A stretch of 64,000 bases of DNA, from assembly GCA_009838975.1 (NCBI GenBank), contig VXQO01000048.1, forward strand, positions 54,523-118,522. Reading direction: 5' to 3'. This document shows, piece after piece, positions 36,523-44,522 of this stretch (the first letter of the stretch is position 1; each line of letters begins with the position of its first letter). The position numbers were made by a program, and so were the translations under genes. Below the pieces are notes generated by a model. That model worked only from the letters and a program-made list of their open reading frames with translations. It was not told the origin of the DNA and did no database searches. This DNA comes from Gemmatimonadota bacterium. Lineage in GTDB: Bacteria; Gemmatimonadota; Gemmatimonadetes; Longimicrobiales; Gaopeijiaceae.

Positions 36523-36562
36523 TCAAATACGGTGGCCGGGCTGCTTTCTGGGTGGCCTAATC

Positions 36563-36593
36563 GAGTGGGGGATGGTGTCCCCCGCTCTTTTTT
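36563..36593 (+). terminator. Intrinsic terminator in the rimP leader (attenuator)
   Basis: GAGTGGGGGA (36563-36572) pairs with TCCCCCGCTC (36578-36587) in a 10-bp stem with one G-U pair and a 5-nt loop, followed by six T (36588-36593). It lies between the strong promoter at 36493 and the rimP start at 36618, so readthrough must be controlled. Confidence 0.75.
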
Positions 36594-36617
36594 GTCCGCT
36601 TGCATGGGGGGTGTGGC

Positions 36618-37115
36618 GTGAAATCAAACCGGTTGGAACTTCGAACAAGGTTCGAGGAGCGACTGGCCCGCTTGGGATTCGAGCTCGTGCAGTTGCAGTG
36701 GGCCGGCCACGCCCGTCGACCGGTGATTCGACTCCGCGTGGAGCACCAGGCCCCGGACCGTGCGGTCTCGCTGGACGATTGTGCCGCGGTCAGCCGACAT
36801 CTGGAATCGTGGCTGGACGGGGAATCGACCGTCCCGGACCGCTATGTACTGGAGGTCTCGTCGCCGGGCCTGGAGCGCCCGCTTGCCAGAGACAGGGACT
36901 TCCGGCGCTTTAGAGGACGGCGGGTCGCCGTAACCGGCACCGAAGTGCTCTGCGGCCGCTCGGCACGTCTCGAAGGGGAACTTCTGGGCCTTGGGCCGGC
37001 TGACAAGGACGGAGCCGCGGCGGTGCTGCTGCGTCTGAACGGCCGGGATGAGGTCGAGGTTCCCCGGGCCAGCATAAAGGACGCCCACCTGGTTCACGAT
37101 TGGACGATTTCATGA
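36618..37115 (+). CDS. rimP: Ribosome maturation factor RimP
   Basis: 165 residues: FEERLARLGFELVQLQW, then RVYIDHP-like VIRLRVEHQAP, VSLDDCAAVSRHLESWLD, YVLEVSSPGLERPL and the C-terminal SH3-like domain. It helps assemble the 30S subunit. The GTG at 36618 follows GGGGGGTG; a TTG at 36600 would add six residues. It overlaps nusA by 4 nt (ATGA), and rimP-nusA-infB is the classical order. Confidence 0.93.
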   Translation: MKSNRLELRTRFEERLARLGFELVQLQWAGHARRPVIRLRVEHQAPDRAVSLDDCAAVSRHLESWLDGESTVPDRYVLEVSSPGLERPLARDRDFRRFRGRRVAVTGTEVLCGRSARLEGELLGLGPADKDGAAAVLLRLNGRDEVEVPRASIKDAHLVHDWTIS

Positions 37116-38458
37116 CGGATACCGGTCTGATCCTCAAGGCTTTCCGCGATATCGCGGCGTCGAAGAGCCTGGAGCCGGACGAAGTGAACGAACTGATCCG
37201 GGACGCGATTCATGCGGGGCTGGCGCGGATCTACGGAATCAACGTGGACACCGAGATCACCATCGACGACATGTCCGGCGATATCGAGATGCTGGTTCTG
37301 AAGCGGGTGGTCGAAACCGTGCAGGACCCCTCGGCCGAGGTGTCCGTCGAGGAGGCCCGATGGGACGACCCCACCTATGAGGTCGGCGATGTGATGGAGA
37401 TACCGGTCGAGTTCTCCGAGTTCGGCCGCAATGCGGTAATGGCGGCGAAGCAGAGGATCGTTCAGCTGGTTCGGGAGGGAGAGCGCCAGCGCATCCGCGA
37501 AGAGTACAGCGATCGCGTGGGCGAACTCCTCTCGGGAGAGGTTCAGCAGATCGAACGCGGCAAGCTTGTCCTCATGCTCAATCGGTCGCGTGATGCCGAG
37601 GCCATCATCCCCTGGAAGGAACAGAACCCGCGCGAGCGGTTTCGCCAGGGAGAGTCGATTCGTGCGGTGCTCAAAAGGGTCGAAGAGACGCCGAAGGGGC
37701 CGCGGCTCGTGTTTTCCCGGGCGGACCCGTTGTTCGTGGCGGCACTTTTCCGGCTCGAGGTGCCGGAGATCTATCAGGGCATCGTCGAGATCAAGGAACT
37801 GACTCGCGAGGTCGGCGGCCGCACCAAGATCGCGGTTCACAGCCGGGACGATTCCATCGATCCGGTGGGTGCCTGCGTCGGGTTGAAGGGATCGCGCGTT
37901 CAGGCGGTCGTTTCGGAGTTGGGGGGCGAGCGTATCGACATCGTTCCCTGGCATCCGGACCCCGAGATCTTTGCACGGCGTGCACTGGCGCCCGCACGGG
38001 TGGCCAAGGTCATCTCGGATCCGCGCAGACAGGTCATCACCGCAATCGTGGACGAGGACCAGCTTTCACTCGCCATCGGAAGGAACGGCCAGAACGTACG
38101 CCTGGCGTCGCAACTCATCGGTTGGCAGATAGACCTCTACGGCTCTCGGGAGTGGCTGGAGAGAGGGTCGGACATGTCGGTCTTCGTCGAGGACGAGGAG
38201 GACTCCTACGAGACCGCGGACTTCCCCCTCACCGAGCTGTCGCTGGACCGTACGACCCTCGGCGCCCTGGCCACGGCCGGATACCGGAGTTTTCTGGACA
38301 TCATCGACCTTGACCGGGGGGATTTCCTCGCGGTGGAGGGGATCACGGAGGAAGCTGTGGATCAGTTGCTTGAACTGATCGACGACCTGACCGTGGTCGA
38401 CTCGGATGCAGGTCGCGGCGGCGATGCTTCCCTGGGCGTGAAAGGTGGTCCCGGTTGA
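37112..38458 (+). CDS. nusA: Transcription termination/antitermination factor NusA
   Basis: 448 residues: N-terminal RNA-polymerase-binding domain (1-125), S1 domain (about 135-200, LLSGEVQQIERGKLVLML), and two KH domains (about 205-345, VGACVGLKGSRVQAVVSEL and LSLAIGRNGQNVRLA). A single C-terminal helix-hairpin-helix acidic repeat (about 380-435) replaces the two in E. coli. It modulates pausing and termination and could act on the terminator in its own leader. The ATG overlaps the rimP stop. No ylxR-type gene separates it from infB. Confidence 0.96.
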   Translation: MTDTGLILKAFRDIAASKSLEPDEVNELIRDAIHAGLARIYGINVDTEITIDDMSGDIEMLVLKRVVETVQDPSAEVSVEEARWDDPTYEVGDVMEIPVEFSEFGRNAVMAAKQRIVQLVREGERQRIREEYSDRVGELLSGEVQQIERGKLVLMLNRSRDAEAIIPWKEQNPRERFRQGESIRAVLKRVEETPKGPRLVFSRADPLFVAALFRLEVPEIYQGIVEIKELTREVGGRTKIAVHSRDDSIDPVGACVGLKGSRVQAVVSELGGERIDIVPWHPDPEIFARRALAPARVAKVISDPRRQVITAIVDEDQLSLAIGRNGQNVRLASQLIGWQIDLYGSREWLERGSDMSVFVEDEEDSYETADFPLTELSLDRTTLGALATAGYRSFLDIIDLDRGDFLAVEGITEEAVDQLLELIDDLTVVDSDAGRGGDASLGVKGGPG

Positions 38459-41382
38459 TGCGTGTGCGGGAACTGGCCGTCGATCTGAAGGTAGGCACCG
38501 ATGTCCTGCTGCGATTCCTGCGCAAGTCGGGCGTCGCGGTGGGTCACGCCGATGCACCGATTCGAGCCGCGGATGTGGCCCGGGTGCGCATGCGGCTGGA
38601 GCGTGAACGGCGGGCGGGTCGCGGCAATGCCGCCGAGGTGATGCGTGACGCGGTGAAGGGGAGCAGGCCAAAGAGCCGCAGACGACGGGTGAGGCGCAGG
38701 AGAACGGCCCCGGCCCCGTCTCCGTCGGCTGTCGAGGAGGTCACCGCGACCGGGGACCTCGACACCGCGGGCGAACTCCGCGCGACCGAACTCCCGGTTG
38801 CGGACGCGGAGACCCTCACCGAGACCGTAGCTGCGTCCGACACGTCGCTGCTCGCGACCACCGGACGCCGAGAGGGGCGGCCGGCGGCGCAGGAGGAGGC
38901 GGTGTCCGCGGCCTCGGAGACACCCGGTGACCTCGCGACTTCCGCCGAGCTTGTTGGTGAATCCGCGGACGGCGATGGGCTGTCTCCCGAGACGTCGCCG
39001 GATTCGGAAGCGACACCGGATGGTCCGCAACCTGGTCAGGACGAGACCGGAGAGTTCCCCTCGGCAACGGCCGCCGCCGACGGTTCCCTGCCGGCGGTTG
39101 CGGAGCACACCCTGGACGCCGCCGCAACGGAACCCGCGGCCGACTCCGCCGCCGAGGCTGCACCGGCGACACCGACTCCGGCCGAGTCGGATCTCCCCGG
39201 TGTGCCCCCCGAAACTCGGCCCGACCGGGCTGCCGAGGGCCAGCCGCCGACGCCTGTTGCGGAAGGATTGACACCCGCAAGACGCGGTTTGCCTCCGGCA
39301 CCGGCCAGGGAAGGATTGCCGCTCCAGGCAGGGGAGCGTCCCGCTCCGGCGGCGAGTGCCGGCCCGGGTGGGACCGTGCGAATCCAGGCCGAGGGATACA
39401 CTTCCGATGGCCGCCGCAAAAAGGCGAGAAAGAAGGGCAAGCGCCGCCGCGCGGTCGGACGTGAGGAAGCCAGGCAGAACATCCAGCGCGTTATGGCCGA
39501 GATCAAGAGCGGTCGCAAGAAGCGCCGCAAGGGCAAGGCTTCCCTTGCGGCGGCTCGGGAAGAGCGCGTTGCCGCCGAGCAACAGGCGGCAAGGAAGAGC
39601 GCCGCCGAGGCTCGCACGATTCGGGTGAACGAATTCCTGACCGTCGCCGAGTTGGCGGAACTCATCGACATCAGTCCTGCCGAGATCATCGGTTCCGCCT
39701 TCAAGGACATGGGGTTGCCGGTCACAATCAACCAGAGGCTGGACTTCGACCAGATCGAACTCCTGCTCGATGGCTTCGGTTTCAAGGCGGTCAGAGAGAC
39801 CGACTACCTTCCGACCGAAGAGGTCGCCGACGTGGACGATCCCGCCGATCTACGCGCGCGTCCACCGGTGGTGACGGTGATGGGACACGTCGACCACGGC
39901 AAGACCAGGTTGCTCGACTGGATTCGCAATACAAACGTTGTGGCCGGGGAAGCCGGTGGGATCACGCAGCACATTGGTGCGTACCACGTCGAACTCGACG
40001 ATGGCCGCGCCATATCCTTCCTCGACACGCCCGGACACGCCGCATTTACGGCCATGCGCGCCCGGGGCGCCGACGTAACCGATCTGGTGGTGCTCGTGGT
40101 GGCCGCCGATGATGCCGTCATGCCTCAGACCATCGAGGCCGTGAGCCATGCGCGCAACGCCGGAGTCCCTATGGTGGTCGCGATCAACAAGATCGACCTC
40201 CCCACGTCGGACGCGGACCGGGTCAAGCAGGAACTGCTCCGGCAGCAGGTAACGGTGGAGGACTACGGCGGAGACACGCTCGTCGCCGAAGTCTCCGCCA
40301 AGACCGGGCAGGGAATGGACGACCTTCTGGAGAAGATCCTGTTGCAGGCGGAGTTGCTGGAGTTGAAGGCCAATCCCTTCCGGGACGCCATCGGAGCGGT
40401 CGTAGAGGCGGAGCTTGACATCGGAAAGGGCCCGGTTGCCACGATCCTGGTGCAGAACGGCACCCTCCGGGTAGGCGACAGCTACGTGGCCGGGCTGTAT
40501 TCGGGCCGAGTGCGGGCGCTCCTCGACGAGCGTGGGAACCATGTGGAGGAGGTCGGCCCGGGCAGTCCCGTACAGATCGTGGGCACCACCGGCGTTCCCC
40601 AGGCGGGCGACGTCCTCCAGGTAATGGATCACGTGCAGGCGACCTCCATTGCGACCACCCGCCAGCGGCTCGACCGGGAGAAGCAGCTCCGCATCCGGGA
40701 GCGCGGAATCAAGCTCGGCGACTTCAGCAAGCTGCTGGCGACCGGCGAGGTGAATACGTTGAGGCTGGTGGTCAAGGGTGACGTGGACGGTTCGGTTCAG
40801 GCGGTCTGCGACGCGATGGAGCAGCTCTCGACCTCGGAGGTCCGGGTCGAGATCATCCATCGCGGCGTCGGAGCGATCAACGAGTCGGACGTGATGCTCG
40901 CACTGACCGCCGGCGCCGTTGTTATCGGATTCCGGGTGCGACCGGACGCCGGGGCGCGCCAGGCGTCCGCTCGCGAAGCGATCGAGATCCAGATCTTCGA
41001 CATCATCTACGAAGCCGTGGACAGTGTCAGGGCAGCCCTGGAAGGGCTCCTGGCCCCCGAGCGCAGGGAGAAGATCATGGGCGCAGCCGAAGTGCGCGTG
41101 GTCTTCAAGATCCGTGGTGTGGGCACGATTGCCGGCAGCTATGTCGTTGACGGACAGATACAGCGCGGGGTCCAGGCACGCGTGATTCGCGACGGCGTAG
41201 TCGCATACGAGGGTGAAGTCGCCTCGCTTAGACGCTTCAAGGACGACGTCAGGGAGGTCAGGGACGGGTTTGAGTGCGGGATCGGGATCTCCAATTTCAA
41301 CGACCTCAAGACGGGCGACATCATCGAGACGTTCAGCGTCGAAGAGGTGGCGCGCACGCTGGCCGGAGTCTCCGGGAGCTGA
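38458..41382 (+). CDS. infB: Translation initiation factor IF-2
   Basis: 974 residues. IF2N-like helix domain at 1-50 ([17 protein letters not shown]), a Pro/Ala/Glu/Thr-rich disordered stretch (about 75-305), a Lys/Arg-rich helix (about 315-380) and a second IF2N (about 382-440). The G domain has G1 GHVDHGKT (476-483), G2 [11 protein letters not shown]3 DTPGHAAF and G4 NKIDL, followed by domains II-IV to the fMet-tRNA-binding C-terminus. It positions initiator tRNA. The ATG at 38458 shares one base with the nusA stop. Confidence 0.97.
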   Translation: MRVRELAVDLKVGTDVLLRFLRKSGVAVGHADAPIRAADVARVRMRLERERRAGRGNAAEVMRDAVKGSRPKSRRRRVRRRRTAPAPSPSAVEEVTATGDLDTAGELRATELPVADAETLTETVAASDTSLLATTGRREGRPAAQEEAVSAASETPGDLATSAELVGESADGDGLSPETSPDSEATPDGPQPGQDETGEFPSATAAADGSLPAVAEHTLDAAATEPAADSAAEAAPATPTPAESDLPGVPPETRPDRAAEGQPPTPVAEGLTPARRGLPPAPAREGLPLQAGERPAPAASAGPGGTVRIQAEGYTSDGRRKKARKKGKRRRAVGREEARQNIQRVMAEIKSGRKKRRKGKASLAAAREERVAAEQQAARKSAAEARTIRVNEFLTVAELAELIDISPAEIIGSAFKDMGLPVTINQRLDFDQIELLLDGFGFKAVRETDYLPTEEVADVDDPADLRARPPVVTVMGHVDHGKTRLLDWIRNTNVVAGEAGGITQHIGAYHVELDDGRAISFLDTPGHAAFTAMRARGADVTDLVVLVVAADDAVMPQTIEAVSHARNAGVPMVVAINKIDLPTSDADRVKQELLRQQVTVEDYGGDTLVAEVSAKTGQGMDDLLEKILLQAELLELKANPFRDAIGAVVEAELDIGKGPVATILVQNGTLRVGDSYVAGLYSGRVRALLDERGNHVEEVGPGSPVQIVGTTGVPQAGDVLQVMDHVQATSIATTRQRLDREKQLRIRERGIKLGDFSKLLATGEVNTLRLVVKGDVDGSVQAVCDAMEQLSTSEVRVEIIHRGVGAINESDVMLALTAGAVVIGFRVRPDAGARQASAREAIEIQIFDIIYEAVDSVRAALEGLLAPERREKIMGAAEVRVVFKIRGVGTIAGSYVVDGQIQRGVQARVIRDGVVAYEGEVASLRRFKDDVREVRDGFECGIGISNFNDLKTGDIIETFSVEEVARTLAGVSGS

Positions 41383-41413
41383 GAGGAAAGCTGATCGCGT
41401 CGAAGTGACCGCC

Positions 41414-41692
41414 ATGGTCGTAACGGTATCCACCTGGGAGTTGTCGATGCCGGGCTCCCGTTCGCTGAAGGAGAAGCGGGCGGTGCTGAGATCGTTGAAG
41501 GATCGGCTGGGAAGAATGAACGTTTCAGTTGCTGAGTCGGGGCTTCACGATGTTCGAAACCGTGGCCGCATCACCGTCGCGTTTCTGGCGGCTCACTCGG
41601 CGCAGGCCGACTCGATTCTGATGTCCGTGGACCGGTTGATTGTCGGAGCGCGGGGTGCAGTGGTCATCGACAGCTCCAGCGAGCGATTCTGA
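41414..41692 (+). CDS. YlxP-like DUF503 protein
   Basis: 92 residues with the DUF503 core: VVTVSTWELSMPGSRSLKEK and the basic helix KRAVLRSLKDRLGRMNVSVAE. It is a small protein found between infB and rbfA in many bacteria; the biochemical role is unknown, with a link to ribosome assembly suggested by context. ATG at 41414 is used; GTG at 41405 is possible. The stop overlaps the rbfA start by one base (TGATG). Confidence 0.85.
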   Translation: MVVTVSTWELSMPGSRSLKEKRAVLRSLKDRLGRMNVSVAESGLHDVRNRGRITVAFLAAHSAQADSILMSVDRLIVGARGAVVIDSSSERF

Positions 41693-42111
41693 TGGCCGGG
41701 AAAAGGCGTTCCCGTCTCGGTGAGCAGTTGCGCCGTGAACTCTCGCTGAAGCTGCGCCACCTGGTGAGGGACCCCGGGTTGGGTCCGGTTTCGGTGACCG
41801 GTGTCGACGTAACCGCCGACCTGTGGCTAGCGCGTGTCTACGTGCTGGCGCACGGGTCCGGGGCGCAGCAGTCGGAGACCATGGCCGCATTGCGCCGGGC
41901 GGCGCCGTTTCTGAGGTCGGTACTCGGCCGGGAACTGCACATCCGCCGCATGCCCGAGCTTCGCTTCCACCGCGATCGATCCATCGAGGCGGGGCGGCGC
42001 ATCGAGGAAATACTCGACGCCGTGCTGCCTCCCGAGGACTCCGGGTCGGGGGCTGATGATGGGCCTGGTGACCCGGACGGCGGCCCGGCGGAGACGCGCG
42101 GCGACTCTTGA
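41692..42111 (+). CDS. rbfA: Ribosome-binding factor A
   Basis: 139 residues with the single KH-like fold: LGEQLRRELSLKLRHLVRDP, VSVTGVDVTADLWLARVYV, RAAPFLRSVLGRELHIRRMPEL and FHRDRSIEAGRRIEEIL. The C-terminal 25 residues are acidic and Gly-rich. It helps mature the 16S 5' end during cold and assembly stress. The start overlaps ylxP and the stop overlaps truB (TTGA). Confidence 0.94.
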   Translation: MAGKRRSRLGEQLRRELSLKLRHLVRDPGLGPVSVTGVDVTADLWLARVYVLAHGSGAQQSETMAALRRAAPFLRSVLGRELHIRRMPELRFHRDRSIEAGRRIEEILDAVLPPEDSGSGADDGPGDPDGGPAETRGDS

Positions 42112-42995
42112 GAGAGTCGGTATCGGAACCGTGGGTGGTGCTGGTCGACAAGCCGGCGGGCTGGACATCTCACGACGTGGTCGCGGTCGCTCGGGGCGCA
42201 CTTTCAGCGACGCGAATCGGGCACGCCGGCACTCTCGATCCCTTTGCCACGGGTCTTCTCGTGCTGGGAGTCGGCAGGGCAACCCGGATTCTCGAATACC
42301 TGGTCGGCCTCACCAAGGCCTACGAAACCAGGGTCTTCCTCGGGGCCGCCACCGACACGCTCGATCCTGAAGGCGAGCGGATTCTCGAAGATGACAACTG
42401 GCGCGGCCTGGGGCACGACCGGCTGTCCGGTGTGCTGACGGGGATGACGGGTCGTCTGATGCTGACGCCACCCCGCTACTCGGCCATCAAGGTAGGGGGA
42501 GTACCGGCCCATCGGCGGGTCAGACGAGGAGAGAAGGTCGAACTGCCGGCGCGCGACGTGACAGTCCATTCCATGGAATTGCTGGACGTGGACCTGCCCG
42601 AAGTCCGCTTCAGGGTCGAGTGCTCCAGCGGCACATACGTGCGCAGCCTTGCCGCGGAGTACGGTCGGCGGCTGGGTACGGCGGCCCACCTCGCGGCTCT
42701 CCGACGCATTCGGGTGGGAGACTTCCGTGTGGATCGCGCTTCCTCGGTTGAGTCCTTGCGTACGGGGCAGATTCCGGATCGCTCCCGGGTCGGTGTTGGC
42801 GAGTCGCTGAGCCATCTCGAGCGGGTGGAAGTCGACCGAAGAGAGGCCGAGATGTTGTCGACCGGAAGGCGCATCCGGACAGAAGCCCGGGACGCGAGCC
42901 CGGTGGCTTTCTTCCTGCCGGGAGACGAATTGGTGGCAATCGGCGCGGTCCGCGACGGCGTGCTGGAGCCCAGAAAGGTGTTCCGCCGTGTCTGA
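42108..42995 (+). CDS. truB: tRNA pseudouridine-55 synthase
   Basis: 295 residues. VLVDKPAGWTSHDVV opens the fold, HAGTLDPFATGLL carries the catalytic Asp, and KAYETRVFLGAATDTLD and PPRYSAIKVGG (Tyr and Lys near the active site) follow. A C-terminal PUA-like region ends it. It makes psi55 in the T-loop of tRNAs. TTG start overlaps the rbfA stop; the stop overlaps the ribF start region by 8 nt. Confidence 0.95.
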   Translation: MRESVSEPWVVLVDKPAGWTSHDVVAVARGALSATRIGHAGTLDPFATGLLVLGVGRATRILEYLVGLTKAYETRVFLGAATDTLDPEGERILEDDNWRGLGHDRLSGVLTGMTGRLMLTPPRYSAIKVGGVPAHRRVRRGEKVELPARDVTVHSMELLDVDLPEVRFRVECSSGTYVRSLAAEYGRRLGTAAHLAALRRIRVGDFRVDRASSVESLRTGQIPDRSRVGVGESLSHLERVEVDRREAEMLSTGRRIRTEARDASPVAFFLPGDELVAIGAVRDGVLEPRKVFRRV

Positions 42996-43944
42996 CGAAC
43001 TGCGTGACAGCGTCTTCCGGCCCGGCGCGTCCGGTCTCCCGCGTGACAACCGGCCCGTGATCGTGACGGTGGGCACCTTTGACGGCGTCCACCTCGGGCA
43101 CTGGAGCGTGCTGCAGGAGATCGGATCGAGGGCTGCGGCATGCCATGGACGGAGCGTCCTGGTCACCTTCGACCCCCACCCGCTACGGATCGTGCGTCCG
43201 GCGGCCGCTCCGGCGCTCCTCACCACCCTCGAGGAAAAGAAGGCCATATTGGCCGAGAGCCCCCTGGACTACGTTGTCTTCGTCGCGTTCACACCGGAAC
43301 TCATGCAGTACTCGCCGCGGAGATTCGTGACGGAATTCCTGCTGGGCAAGCTGGGAATGAGCGAACTGGTGATCGGCTACGATCACGGATTCGGCCGAGG
43401 CCGTTCCGGCGACGTGGACATGTTGCGAACCATCGCCGGGGAATGCGGCTTCCGTGTGGACGTCGTCGAGGCAGTCAACGCCGACGAGACCGCCATCTCT
43501 TCGACCGCTATCCGCAAGGCACTGCTGGAAGGCCGACTGAGTGAGGCGAACAGGGCACTGGGCCGCCCCTACCCGATCGCCGGGGTCGTGGTGCGTGGGG
43601 ACGGCCGCGGCCGCGATCTGGGCTTTCCCACCGCCAACATTCTCGTAGCGGGAGCTGACAAGCTGATTCCAGGCGCGGCGATCTACGCCTGCTGGGCCAC
43701 AGTCGGCCAGAAACGGTTGATGGGAGCGCTGCATGTCGGGCCCAGGCCCACGTTTCCCGGAGCGGAACCCACGCTCGAGGTACACCTGCTGGACCATGAC
43801 GGTTCCGCCATCTACGGCCAGCGAATCCGGGTGGAACTCGTCGAGGCCCTGCGTGCCGTCGTGGCCTTCGATACGGTAGGGGCCCTGAAAGAGCAGATGG
43901 CACGGGATGTGGCGAGGACACGGAGTCTGCTCGAATCCGTCTGA
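42988..43944 (+). CDS. ribF: Bifunctional riboflavin kinase/FAD synthetase
   Basis: 318 residues. The N-terminal adenylyltransferase part has VTVGTFDGVHLGHW, TFDPHPLRIV, GYDHGFGRGRSG and AISSTAIRKALLEG. The C-terminal flavokinase part has GRGRDLGFPTANI and the LEVHLLDHDGSAIYGQRI strand region. It converts riboflavin to FMN and FAD. GTG start inside the end of truB. A terminator-like hairpin follows the stop. Confidence 0.95.
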   Translation: MSDELRDSVFRPGASGLPRDNRPVIVTVGTFDGVHLGHWSVLQEIGSRAAACHGRSVLVTFDPHPLRIVRPAAAPALLTTLEEKKAILAESPLDYVVFVAFTPELMQYSPRRFVTEFLLGKLGMSELVIGYDHGFGRGRSGDVDMLRTIAGECGFRVDVVEAVNADETAISSTAIRKALLEGRLSEANRALGRPYPIAGVVVRGDGRGRDLGFPTANILVAGADKLIPGAAIYACWATVGQKRLMGALHVGPRPTFPGAEPTLEVHLLDHDGSAIYGQRIRVELVEALRAVVAFDTVGALKEQMARDVARTRSLLESV

Positions 43945-43946
43945 AA

Positions 43947-43991
43947 CCGGCACCCCGTCCGGACCCGCTCCTCTGGACAGGGTGTCGCCGG
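43947..43991 (+). terminator. Terminator-like hairpin after ribF
   Basis: Begins 3 nt after the ribF stop. The outer CCGG (43947-43950) pairs with CCGG (43988-43991), CACCC (43951-43955) with GGGTG (43980-43984) and GTCC (43957-43960) with GGAC (43975-43978), with short bulges. There is no T-run, so termination may be Rho-assisted, or it may be a processing site. Confidence 0.4.
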
Positions 43992-44004
43992 AAAGAACTT
44001 CCTC

Positions 44005-44033
44005 TTGTTCACATGGTCCCGGACAGCTATGAT
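44005..44033 (+). promoter_or_regulatory. Likely rpsO promoter
   Basis: TTGTTC (44005-44010), 17-nt spacer, TATGAT (44028-44033). The -10 is the same as that of rplM, while the -35 is a weak match. It would start a leader of about 127 nt before rpsO. Confidence 0.5.
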
Positions 44034-44061
44034 TTAAGGCTGTACGCCTGTCGGTTACACA

Positions 44062-44132
44062 CCGCAGAGCGGCAACCTTCCTGCGGAAGCGCCATCGGTT
44101 GAGCCGGTCGGCTTCGCTTCCACGATGGCGTG
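44062..44132 (+). promoter_or_regulatory. Folded rpsO leader, candidate S15 autoregulatory element
   Basis: Two hairpins in tandem. CCGCAG (44062-44067) pairs with CTGCGG (44081-44086). CGCCATCG (44090-44097) pairs with CGATGGCG (44123-44130), with an inner AGCC/GGCT stem (44102-44113). S15 binds such leaders to repress its own synthesis in several phyla; that role here is inference. Confidence 0.5.
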
Positions 44133-44166
44133 CGTCTCGTCAGGAGATCCGGAGATACGGAACAGA

Positions 44167-44427
44167 ATGGGCATAGACAAGCAAGAGATCGTCAGAAAGT
44201 ATCAGCCCCATGAGAATGGCGCTGGCAGCGTACCGGTTCAGATCGCCCTCCTGACGGCGAGAATCAACCATCTTCGCGATCACTTCGATGCCCACAAGCA
44301 CGACCATCACAGCCGCCGTGGCCTCCTGAAGATGGTGGGGCGCAGAAGGAAGCTCCTGGAGTACCTGAAGCGAACCAACGTCGACGGGTACAGAGAATTG
44401 ATCAAAGACCTCGGACTGCGCCATTGA
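44167..44427 (+). CDS. rpsO: 30S ribosomal protein S15
   Basis: 86 residues: [26 protein letters not shown], key Q-x-A-L-L-T-x-R-I, then [20 protein letters not shown] (16S three-way-junction contacts), [12 protein letters not shown] and the C-terminal [13 protein letters not shown] primary 16S-binding protein of the central domain. The ATG at 44167 is used, giving the usual length. It is upstream of pnp (95 nt), as in most bacteria. Confidence 0.96.
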   Translation: MGIDKQEIVRKYQPHENGAGSVPVQIALLTARINHLRDHFDAHKHDHHSRRGLLKMVGRRRKLLEYLKRTNVDGYRELIKDLGLRH

Positions 44428-44522
44428 CCGGCGAGAGTGATACCGGCCTCCGTGCCGCGCCTCTTCCGTAGTGCTGTCGTCCGCCCCCGCCGCAGGGTCC
44501 AGCGGCAGTTCCGGAAGATGAG

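Noticed and set aside
39850..41433. A 527-codon minus-strand open frame
   Set aside because: Antisense to the conserved G domain of infB.
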